From assembly GCF_006716675.1 (NCBI RefSeq), contig NZ_VFPM01000001.1, positions 806,001 through 870,000 on the forward strand: DNA of 64,000 nt. The letters run 5' to 3'. The first letter of the stretch is position 1, and the number at the start of each line of letters is the position of its first letter. Below, one piece after another: positions 57,318 to 64,000 of the stretch. Below the pieces are notes generated by a model. That model did no database searches. It saw only the letters and a program-made list of their open reading frames with translations, and was not told the DNA's origin. This DNA is from Humibacillus xanthopallidus (GTDB lineage: Bacteria; Actinomycetota; Actinomycetes; Actinomycetales; Dermatophilaceae). The translations under genes were made by a program, and so were the position numbers.

Positions 57318-58939
57318 GAGCGGTCGTTCCGTTCTGCGAGGCGGTCGTGCACGGCCGCGACGATCGCGGCGAGCCCGGCGTCGGAGTCCTTGGACAGGCC
57401 TCCGATGGAGACCACGGTAGCCGGTCGTCCGTCGTCACCCGAGGGGCTGTCGACCCCTGCGGCCCCCGGCCCGGCGGCCCGGACCCGCACGAAGACCCGG
57501 CGGCGCTTGATCGTCAGCCCGAGGATGAGCCCGGCGGTGGCGAGGACGGCGCTGACGAGGCTGATCGGCGCACCCGGGTCGGTGCGCACCGACAGGCCCG
57601 CGAAGCGCTTGACCGAGTCGAAGGTCACCGTGCCGCGGCCGCCCGGGATCTCGTAGGTCTGGCCCGGCTTGAGGCGGATGAGGGCCGGCGACCCGTCGGC
57701 CTTCGTGACCTGCGTCATCTCGTCGGTGTTGAGGGTGTAGACCGACTGGGGCGCGTCGCCGGGGAAGAGGTTGCCCTCCCAGATCGACAGGGCGACCTCG
57801 GGGTCCTTGGCGTCGGGGAAGAGCGAGGCGGGGCCGTGCACGAAGGTCGGCTCCGCCGTCGGCAGGAAGAAGCCGGTGAGGCCGAGCTGCTTCGGCGAGG
57901 CGGACGGCACCTTGATGACGCCCACCGAGCGGTAGTTGCCGTCCTGGGGCAGGAAGGGCGTCGCCTCGCGGTAGAGGATCTCGCCCTTCGCGTCGCGCAC
58001 CGTGATGACGGGGGTGTAGCCGTTGCCGAGCAGGAAGATGTCGGCGCCGTCGACGGTGATCGGGTGGTTGACCGACACCGACTCCTTCGTCGCCGCGGCA
58101 CCGGGCTCGCGCTGGAGGGTCGTGTAGGCCGTGAACTCCTTGGGCATGCCGAAGCCGCGCCCGGGGGCCTCGTTGAACTGCACGTCGAGGCGGTCGAGCC
58201 CGAGGACGAAGGGCGGGAGGCTCTCGGTGTCGACCCAGGGGCCGGGCGAGATCGTGTTGTAGGTGCCGGCCGACGAGGCGAACTTGTCGCCCTCGGCGAG
58301 GATGATGTCGCCGCGCCAGCCGAAGACGTGGCCGACCGCCATGCCGACGATGATGCCCGTGAGCGCGAGGTGGAAGACGAGGTTGCCGGTCTCGCGCAGG
58401 TAGCCAGACTCGCCGGAGAGGCTCGTCGCGTCGTGGGAGTGCAGGCGGAACCGCTTGCCGCCCAACACCTCCCGCGCGACGGCGAGCGCCTCGTCCTGCG
58501 ACAGGTCGGTGACGACCTCGGCGTGCTCGTCGAGCCGCGAGAGCCGGGCCGGAGCGCGCGGCGGCGTGGCGCGCAGCGCGGCGAGGTGCACCCTGGTGCG
58601 CGGCACGATGCAGCCGACGAGGGAGACGAAGAGCAGGAGGTAGATCGCCGAGAACCACGGCGAGGAGTAGACGTCGAAGAAGCCGAGCCGGTCGAGCCAC
58701 GGAGAGGTCGTGGGGTTCTGAGCGATGTAGTCGGCGACGCGGCCGGCATCGATGTTGCGCTGCGGGAAGATCGAGCCGGGCACGGCCGCCACCGACAGGA
58801 GCAGCAGGAGGAAGAGCGCGGTGCGCATGCTCGTCAGCTGGCGCCAGGCCCAGCGGACCCAGCCGAGCGCGCTGAGCCTGGGCAGCGACGGGTCGGGTTG
58901 GGTGCGCTTGCGCGGCCGCGGCGGGGTCTCGGTCGTCAT
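57314..58939 (-). CDS. resB: cytochrome c biogenesis protein ResB
   Basis: A 541-residue ResB/Ccs1 protein with three N-terminal helices (including MRTALFLLLLLSVAAVPGSI), a large external domain and a last helix near residue 470 (LVSAVLATAGLILGLTIKRR). GNLVFHLALTGIIVGMAVG contains the haem-side histidine. ATG at 58939 follows the ccdA stop by one base. Confidence 0.94.
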   Translation of the reverse strand: MTTETPPRPRKRTQPDPSLPRLSALGWVRWAWRQLTSMRTALFLLLLLSVAAVPGSIFPQRNIDAGRVADYIAQNPTTSPWLDRLGFFDVYSSPWFSAIYLLLFVSLVGCIVPRTRVHLAALRATPPRAPARLSRLDEHAEVVTDLSQDEALAVAREVLGGKRFRLHSHDATSLSGESGYLRETGNLVFHLALTGIIVGMAVGHVFGWRGDIILAEGDKFASSAGTYNTISPGPWVDTESLPPFVLGLDRLDVQFNEAPGRGFGMPKEFTAYTTLQREPGAAATKESVSVNHPITVDGADIFLLGNGYTPVITVRDAKGEILYREATPFLPQDGNYRSVGVIKVPSASPKQLGLTGFFLPTAEPTFVHGPASLFPDAKDPEVALSIWEGNLFPGDAPQSVYTLNTDEMTQVTKADGSPALIRLKPGQTYEIPGGRGTVTFDSVKRFAGLSVRTDPGAPISLVSAVLATAGLILGLTIKRRRVFVRVRAAGPGAAGVDSPSGDDGRPATVVSIGGLSKDSDAGLAAIVAAVHDRLAERNDRS

Positions 58940-58940
58940 C

Positions 58941-59684
58941 TCAGATCGCCACCTGGAAGCCGCTGACGAGCTGTACCTGGAGCCACACGATGACGTCCTC
59001 CCAGACCCCGGTGACCATGAGCAGGCCCACCGCCACGAGCATGACGCCACCGACCGTCTGCAGTGCCCGGCGGTGCTCACGCAACCAGTCGCTGGCGCGG
59101 CCGGCGCGCTCCCAGAGGGCGGCCATGAGCACGAAGGGCAGGCCGAGGCCGATGGAGTAGACGGCGGCCAGTGCGAGGCCCCGGCCGATCGAGCCCGACT
59201 GCGCCGACAGCGGCGCGGCCATCGCCTGGATGGCGCCGAGGGTCGGGCCCATGCACGGCGACCAGCCGATGGCGAAGGCAGCCCCGAGCAGCGGAGCCCC
59301 GGCGAGACCGGCACGCGGGCGCCAGCTGACCGGTGCGGCATACGACCGGCCGAGGCCGAGGAACATCAGGCCCATGACGAGCACGACGGCGCCACCCACG
59401 CGCATCAGCGCAGCCTGGTGCTCGCGGAAGGCGAGCCCGATCGTCGACACGGCCGCGGCGGCGACGAGGAAGACGGCGGTGAAGCCGAGCACGAAGAGCA
59501 CCGCGCCGAGCACGAGCCGGCCGCGGGAGCGCCGCTCGAGGGAGACGTCGGACAGTCCCGTGACGTAGCCGAGGAAGCCGGGCACGAGCGGCAGCACGCA
59601 CGGCGAGGCGAACGACACGAAGCCGGCCACGAGGGCCACGGCAGCCGCGATGACGAGCGAGCCCGTGGCGATCTGCGCGTCCAT
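58941..59684 (-). CDS. ccdA: thiol-disulfide transporter CcdA
   Basis: A 247-residue, six-helix membrane protein that passes electrons from cytoplasmic thioredoxin to ResA. The two redox cysteines are in [12 protein letters not shown] (helix 1) and [10 protein letters not shown] (helix 4). ATG at 59684 is nine bases after resA. Confidence 0.95.
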   Translation of the reverse strand: MDAQIATGSLVIAAAVALVAGFVSFASPCVLPLVPGFLGYVTGLSDVSLERRSRGRLVLGAVLFVLGFTAVFLVAAAAVSTIGLAFREHQAALMRVGGAVVLVMGLMFLGLGRSYAAPVSWRPRAGLAGAPLLGAAFAIGWSPCMGPTLGAIQAMAAPLSAQSGSIGRGLALAAVYSIGLGLPFVLMAALWERAGRASDWLREHRRALQTVGGVMLVAVGLLMVTGVWEDVIVWLQVQLVSGFQVAI

Positions 59685-59693
59685 GGGGGTGCC

Positions 59694-60308
59694 TCAGGCC
59701 CTCTCGTCGATGGCGTCGTCGATGAGACCGAGGAGCGTCGTCGTCGTGACCGGCCCGGAGACGCGGGCGGCGATGCGGCCCTGCGCATCGAGCACGAGCG
59801 TCGTCGGGGTCGCGGACGCCTTGCCCTGGAGGGAGAGGATCGGCACTCCCCCGTCGTAGGCGAGCGAGGGGTAGGTGACTTTGTTGGCCTTCTGGAAGGC
59901 GAGGCCGGTCTCGGGGCTCTCGAGCTTGTCGAGGCCGACGAAGTCCACCTTCTTGCCGTCGGCCTGGACCTTCTCCCACGCCTTCTGCAGCGCCGGGGTC
60001 TCCTCGATGCACGGCGGGCACCACGAGCCCCACACGTTGACGACGACGACCTTGCCGGCCCGGTCGGCGAGGCTCCAGGGCTGGCCCTCGAGGGTCGTGC
60101 CCGACAGCGCGACCGGCGCGCCGCGCTCGGAGACCGCGAGCTGCTCGATCGAGCCGTCACCGGCGACGTAGCCCTTGCGGTCTCCCGAGCGGGCCTGCTC
60201 CTCGACCGAGTTGGGGTCGGTCGAGCAGGCCGCGGTGACGGTCACGAGACCACCGGCGATGGCGAGGGCGCCCCACCTCAGTGCGGTGCGCCGGGCGGGT
60301 TGGCGCAT
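59694..60308 (-). CDS. resA: ResA/TlpA-type thioredoxin lipoprotein
   Basis: A 204-residue exported thioredoxin-fold protein that keeps apocytochrome c cysteines reduced. The lipobox VTAAC has its cysteine at 28, so it is anchored to the membrane by lipid. The active site is W-C97-P-P-C100. A cis-proline segment TPTTLVL follows. ATG overlaps the stop of the histidine phosphatase gene (ATGA). Confidence 0.94.
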   Translation of the reverse strand: MRQPARRTALRWGALAIAGGLVTVTAACSTDPNSVEEQARSGDRKGYVAGDGSIEQLAVSERGAPVALSGTTLEGQPWSLADRAGKVVVVNVWGSWCPPCIEETPALQKAWEKVQADGKKVDFVGLDKLESPETGLAFQKANKVTYPSLAYDGGVPILSLQGKASATPTTLVLDAQGRIAARVSGPVTTTTLLGLIDDAIDERA

Positions 60309-60988
60309 CAGGCGCCCACGCTCTTGCTGGCCTGCCCGAGGAGGGCGCCGGCCGGCTCGGAGTAGGTGATCGACGAGAGCTCCTCGCCGGAGTACGTGAG
60401 CGAGGTGAGGGAGGCGAGCGTGCACTCCCGGTGGCGCGGGTCGTGCCAGAGGTGGTGGCCGGCGAGCTTGTTGCGCGCCGTCCAGATCGGCAGCTGGTGG
60501 CTCACGATGACGGCCTCGTGACCGTGGGCGGACCGACGGACATCCTCGATGGCGGCGATCATGCGCGCCGCGATCTCCTCGTAGGGCTCGCCCCACGACG
60601 GCTTGCGGGGGTTGCTGAAGAGGTGCCAGTTGCGCGGGTGGAGGAGGTCGGCCATGCCGACCGAGCGACCCTCGAAGTGGTTCGCGGCCTCGATGACGCG
60701 CTCGTCGGTCTCGATCGGCAGCTCGTGGTCGGCGGCGAGGGGCGCTGCCGTCTGCTGGGCGCGCTCGAGCGGCGAGGCGACGACGTGGGTGATGTCGTTG
60801 GGCTCGAGGTGCCGGGCGACGACCGTCGCCATCTGCTGCCCGAGGTCGGAGAGCCGGTAGCCCTCGAGCCGTCCGTAGAGCAGTCCCTCGGGGTTGTGGA
60901 CCTCCCCATGGCGCATGAGGTGCACGACCGTCAGCTCGGGGGCGTCGGCCGTCCCGTCCGCTGGCATCCCGGTCGTGCTCGCACTCAT
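60308..60988 (-). CDS. histidine phosphatase family protein
   Basis: A 226-residue phosphoglycerate-mutase-like phosphatase. The phosphohistidine motif is LMRHGEVHNPEG (RHG at 26-28), with a second histidine in VIVSHQLPIW and an arginine in SPLERAQQTA. First gene of the resA-ccdA-resB-ccsB operon, a frequent arrangement in actinobacteria. Substrate unknown. ATG follows GAGACT by seven bases. Confidence 0.88.
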   Translation of the reverse strand: MSASTTGMPADGTADAPELTVVHLMRHGEVHNPEGLLYGRLEGYRLSDLGQQMATVVARHLEPNDITHVVASPLERAQQTAAPLAADHELPIETDERVIEAANHFEGRSVGMADLLHPRNWHLFSNPRKPSWGEPYEEIAARMIAAIEDVRRSAHGHEAVIVSHQLPIWTARNKLAGHHLWHDPRHRECTLASLTSLTYSGEELSSITYSEPAGALLGQASKSVGA

Positions 60989-60995
60989 GGTCGAC

Positions 60996-61001
60996 AGTCT
61001 C
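60996..61001 (-). promoter_or_regulatory. -10-like box of the histidine phosphatase-ccs operon
   Basis: GAGACT on the minus strand, seven bases before the ATG. A weaker match than others in the window. Confidence 0.35.
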
Positions 61002-61122
61002 TCAAACGCGCAGGCCAGGACCGAATCCGCTCCGGCGGGGTGGGGAGGGCGGCGTGCCCGAACAGGGCGGGCGGCACGTCGGCGGCAGGTGGACGCCACC
61101 GGACGGCATACCGGCTGGGTCG

Positions 61123-61128
61123 TAGGAT
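61123..61128 (+). promoter_or_regulatory. -10 box of the LysE-type gene (leaderless)
   Basis: TAGGAT, seven bases before the GTG at 61136, no Shine-Dalgarno. Confidence 0.55.
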
Positions 61129-61135
61129 CCGCGTC

Positions 61136-61753
61136 GTGTCGTGGTCACTGTGGCTCACCCTCGTCGCCGCCGGCGCGCTCATCTCGTTCACCCCCGGGGC
61201 CGGCGCGATCAACACGATGGCCAACTCGCTCGGGTCCGGGTGGACGCGTTCGATCTGGGGCATCCTCGGGCAGCAGGTCGCACTCGTGGCGCACATCGCC
61301 ATCGTGGCTGCCGGCGTAGGGGTGCTCGTCGCGGGCTCACCCGTGCTCTTCGGCGTCATCCGGTATGCCGGTGCGGCCTACCTCGTCTATCTAGGTGTGC
61401 GCCAGTTCCGTTCTCGCGCAAAGGCGGTCACCATCGGCGAGACCGAGCCGGAGGCCGCGGGGTCGATGTTCCGCCGGGGGCTGCTCGTGAACCTCACCAA
61501 CCCGAAGGCCGTCGTCTTCTTCCTCGCCTTCATGCCGCAGTTCATCGTCACCGACCGTCCGCTGCTGCCGCAGTATGCCGTGCTCGCCGCCACTGTCGTC
61601 GCCATCGACGTCGTCGTCATGTGGTTCTTCTTCGCCGCGGCCGCCCGCGGGCTCGGGCGCCTCGCCCGGCGCGAGAAGGGGCAGCGCACGCTGAACCGGG
61701 TCTTCGGTGGCCTCTTCGTCGGCGTCGGCGTGCTCCTCGCGACCGTCCACTGA
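61136..61753 (+). CDS. LysE-family amino acid exporter
   Basis: A 205-residue, six-helix exporter of the LysE/RhtB type. The first helix has 'SFTPGAGAINTMANSLGSG', the family's PGP-like region, and NLTNPKAVVFFLAFMPQF is the conserved central block. GTG at 61136 is supported by a -10 box seven bases upstream. Exported amino acid unknown. Convergent with the next gene. Confidence 0.88.
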   Translation: MSWSLWLTLVAAGALISFTPGAGAINTMANSLGSGWTRSIWGILGQQVALVAHIAIVAAGVGVLVAGSPVLFGVIRYAGAAYLVYLGVRQFRSRAKAVTIGETEPEAAGSMFRRGLLVNLTNPKAVVFFLAFMPQFIVTDRPLLPQYAVLAATVVAIDVVVMWFFFAAAARGLGRLARREKGQRTLNRVFGGLFVGVGVLLATVH

Positions 61754-61834
61754 CGGTGACGCGGGTGACATCGCTCACCTCGCATCCCCATCCCGGGGCC
61801 TCCCCGCGCAGCCCGCACACACACCCACCTTCGT

Positions 61835-61878
61835 TCGCGGTGGTCGCGGCGCCCACGTGGGGGTCGCGACCACCGCGA
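61835..61878. terminator. hairpin between convergent genes
   Basis: A perfect 14-base stem (61835-61848 with 61865-61878) and a 16-base loop between converging genes; probably bidirectional. Confidence 0.65.
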
Positions 61879-61886
61879 GACGGCCG

Positions 61887-62507
61887 TCAGACGAGCTCGG
61901 GGACGTCGAGGTGGGCGACGGCGAGCGAGAACTCCCCCACCTCGGTGATACGCATGCCCGTCTCCTGGGCGAGGTCTGCCCGCAGTCCGATGGCGGCGTC
62001 ACGCGTGACAGCCATCGCCGGCTCCGAGTCGTAGGTCACGGTGAGGCAGCCGCGCCCCGACGGCCGGTCGACGAAGAGGCTCGCGCTGCAGAAGCCCTCG
62101 AGCTGCTCGACGTGCGGCATGATCCCCATCTTGAAGGCGTCGATGACCCGCTCGACCGCTGCCGGGTCGCAGGCGGTCCACGTCACCCGCGCGCAGGCGC
62201 CGTCAGCCGCGCGGTGGTCGCGGTGGAGGTAGGCGACCTCCCACTCGTCGACGGTGGCCTCGCCGCCCATCATGGCCGCCGCCTCGGCGCGCATCGACAT
62301 GACGGCTCCGGCCGTGGCCTTCATCGCGTCCTCGTCGCGCCACGCGGTCGTCACGATGCAGCGTCCGGTCGCGCGGTCGGCGAGCACGGACATCCCGATG
62401 CACCCCTCCATCGCCCTGACCTTCGGCATCACCACGTCCCGCGCGTGCGAGATGCCCGACTCCATCATCCCCGGCTGGCCCATCACGGTCGTGGATCGTG
62501 CGTGCAC
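61887..62507 (-). CDS. two-domain protein, possibly antibiotic-biosynthesis-monooxygenase-like
   Basis: 206 residues in two similar halves: each has an acidic/His-rich helix start (MPKVRAMEGCIGMSVLAD versus MPHVEQLEGFCSASLFVD), a strand with C-x-V/T-T, and a helix with MRAEA or LRADLA. The internal duplication suggests two dimeric alpha+beta barrel (ABM-like) units in one chain. No catalytic residues can be assigned. GTG at 62507 has GGGAGG upstream. Same strand as hemL, with a hairpin between them. Confidence 0.6.
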   Translation of the reverse strand: MHARSTTVMGQPGMMESGISHARDVVMPKVRAMEGCIGMSVLADRATGRCIVTTAWRDEDAMKATAGAVMSMRAEAAAMMGGEATVDEWEVAYLHRDHRAADGACARVTWTACDPAAVERVIDAFKMGIMPHVEQLEGFCSASLFVDRPSGRGCLTVTYDSEPAMAVTRDAAIGLRADLAQETGMRITEVGEFSLAVAHLDVPELV

Positions 62508-62651
62508 GGCCCACCTCCCTCACTCGAGGCGGCACCCCGACGGCGCCGCCGTCACCGACCAGCGTCCTCCTCGACGTGGCACCTTCACAATGCCCAGCAG
62601 GACCCGGCCGTATGCCGTCCGGCGCCCGCGCGCCGCCCCCTCCCCCGGTTG

Positions 62652-62691
62652 GAGGTCATCCCGGCCCCCGCGTGGCGGCCGGGATCACCTC
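62652..62691. terminator. hairpin behind hemL
   Basis: Arms 62652-62666 and 62677-62691 pair over 15 bases with one mismatch; ten-base loop. It begins 23 bases past the hemL stop on the minus strand. The rest of the 207-base gap contains one CGGCATAC-type octamer at 62610. Confidence 0.55.
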
Positions 62692-62714
62692 GAACGGAAG
62701 GTGGAAGGGGTGCC

Positions 62715-64000
62715 TCAGTCCGGGGTGGCTGCGGCACGGGCGGCCGCCGGGAGGGCGCTGAGCACGTGGTCGACGGCAGCATCGTCGTGCGCCGCCGAGA
62801 CGAACCACGACTCGAAAGCGCTCGGCGGCAGGTGCACGCCCTGCCCGAGCATCGCGTGGAAGAAGCGGCGGAAGGCGTCGGTGTCCTGGTCGCGGGCGTC
62901 GTCGTAGCCGGTCACGGCTGCGTCGCGGAAGAAGACGGAAAACATCGAGCCGGCCCACTGGATCGTGTGCGGCACCGACGCGCTCGTCAACGCTGCCGAC
63001 GTCGCGTCGGCGATGGCGCGGCTGACGACGTCGAGCCTGGCGTAGACCTCCGGGGTGCAGCCGCGCAGGGTCGCGAGGCCGGCCGCCGACGCGACGGGGT
63101 TACCGGAGAGCGTGCCTGCCTGGTAGACGGGACCCTGCGGCGCCAGCATGGCCATGACGTCGGCTCGGCCACCGAAGGCTGCCGTCGGGAAGCCGCCGCC
63201 CATGACCTTGCCGAAGGTGTAGAGGTCTGCGGCGCCGGAGGGGTGCTCCTCGAGCCCGTGGTAGCCGGACGGCGAGCAGCGGAAGCCGGTCATCACCTCG
63301 TCGGAGATGAGCAGGGCCCCGTGGTCGGCGGTGATGCGGCGCAGCCCCTCGGTGAAGCCGGGCGCCGGAGGCACGACCCCCATGTTGCCCGGCGCCGCCT
63401 CGGTGATGACGGCAGCGATCTCGTGGCCCCGCTCTGCGAAGGCCGCCTCGAGCGCCGCGAGGTCGTTGTAGGGCAGCACGATCGTCTCGCCGGCGCTCGA
63501 CCGGGGCACCCCGGCGGAGTCGGGCAGCGCGAAGGTCGCGACGCCGGAGCCGGCCGCGGCGAGGAGGGCGTCGACGTGTCCGTGGTAGCAGCCTGCGAAC
63601 TTCACGACGACGTCGCGGCCGGTGAAGCCGCGGGCGAGTCGCAATGCCGACATCGTCGCCTCGGTGCCGGAGTTGACGAGACGCACCTGGTCGACGGGAT
63701 CCATGCGCGAGACGATCTCCTCGGCGAGCAGCACCTCGTTCTCCGAGGGTGTGCCGAACGAGAAGCCTTTGGCCGCAGCGGAGTTCACCGCTTCAAGCAC
63801 GTCAGGGTGCGCGTGCCCGAGGATCATCGGGCCCCACGAGCAGATGAGGTCGACGTAGCGGTTGCCGTCGACGTCGGTGAGCCACGGGCCGGAGGCGCTT
63901 GCCATGAAGCGCGGCGTGCCGCCGACGGCGCGGAAGGCTCGCACCGGCGAGTTGACGCCGCCCGGGATGACCCGGGTCGCGCGCTCGAGCAGGGCTGCGG
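62715..64000 (-). CDS. hemL: glutamate-1-semialdehyde 2,1-aminomutase (5' end outside window)
   Basis: The visible 428 codons cover nearly the whole PLP enzyme that makes 5-aminolevulinate for haem. The frame is still open at the right edge ([22 protein letters not shown]), so only a short N-terminal piece is missing. The PLP lysine is in [21 protein letters not shown] and [10 protein letters not shown] are typical. Haem supply fits the cytochrome c maturation genes nearby. Confidence 0.95.
   Translation of the reverse strand, partial: AALLERATRVIPGGVNSPVRAFRAVGGTPRFMASASGPWLTDVDGNRYVDLICSWGPMILGHAHPDVLEAVNSAAAKGFSFGTPSENEVLLAEEIVSRMDPVDQVRLVNSGTEATMSALRLARGFTGRDVVVKFAGCYHGHVDALLAAAGSGVATFALPDSAGVPRSSAGETIVLPYNDLAALEAAFAERGHEIAAVITEAAPGNMGVVPPAPGFTEGLRRITADHGALLISDEVMTGFRCSPSGYHGLEEHPSGAADLYTFGKVMGGGFPTAAFGGRADVMAMLAPQGPVYQAGTLSGNPVASAAGLATLRGCTPEVYARLDVVSRAIADATSAALTSASVPHTIQWAGSMFSVFFRDAAVTGYDDARDQDTDAFRRFFHAMLGQGVHLPPSAFESWFVSAAHDDAAVDHVLSALPAAARAAATPD

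Overview
The window is high-GC DNA (I estimate about 72% G+C, not counted) that is almost entirely coding, with no intergenic gap over about 210 bases. It has GTG and TTG starts, many 4-base start/stop overlaps, a menaquinone-based respiratory chain and type II (Ccs) cytochrome c maturation. Together these point to a Gram-positive actinomycete. The gene set would fit Micrococcales, perhaps Intrasporangiaceae, but that family assignment is inference. The window cuts a nuoK-type gene at its left edge and hemL at its right edge. I saw no rRNA, tRNA, CRISPR array, transposase, phage gene or integrase.

Left part (1-8.2 kb): a second, short complex-I-like operon (nuoA2-B2-C2-H2-I2-J2-K2, minus strand, running off the edge) has no nuoD, E, F or G. 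It is divergent from korA-korB (2-oxoacid:ferredoxin oxidoreductase), to which a RarD/EamA permease gene is coupled. The simplest reading is that ferredoxin reduced by KorAB feeds a complex I variant without the NADH-input module.

8.3-16 kb: a secreted BNR/Asp-box protein, a DHA2 drug-type exporter coupled to fumarase fumC, a PLP-dependent aldolase/deaminase, a D-arabinono-1,4-lactone oxidase-like flavoprotein, and three copies of a small hairpin-forming repeat.

16-33.3 kb: a complete 14-gene nuoA-N operon on the minus strand, tightly coupled by overlapping starts and stops, followed by a polyprenyl diphosphate synthase that probably makes the menaquinone side chain. 33.4-54.5 kb: menaquinone genes menJ, menG, menF, menD, menC, menB, menE and menA, scattered over both strands. 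Among them are a BKACE-family gene, a DinB/pentapeptide protein, a fused ABC exporter, a Nudix hydrolase, an ECF sigma factor with its putative regulator, an alpha/beta hydrolase, an MFS protein and small membrane proteins. No menH is visible.

54.5-64 kb: an AI-2E-family membrane protein, a DUF4229 protein, the cytochrome c maturation set ccsB-resB-ccdA-resA behind a histidine phosphatase, a LysE-type exporter, a two-domain protein of unknown function, and hemL. The window thus combines electron input (KorAB, two complex I types), quinone synthesis (polyprenyl synthase, Men enzymes) and the haem and cytochrome c machinery of one respiratory chain.

Three DNA-level patterns are not explained by the genes. 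The octamer CGGCATAC occurs 38 times on both strands. A 51-base in-frame minisatellite lies inside menD. Many genes have a -10-like hexamer 6-8 bases before the start codon, which suggests leaderless transcription.
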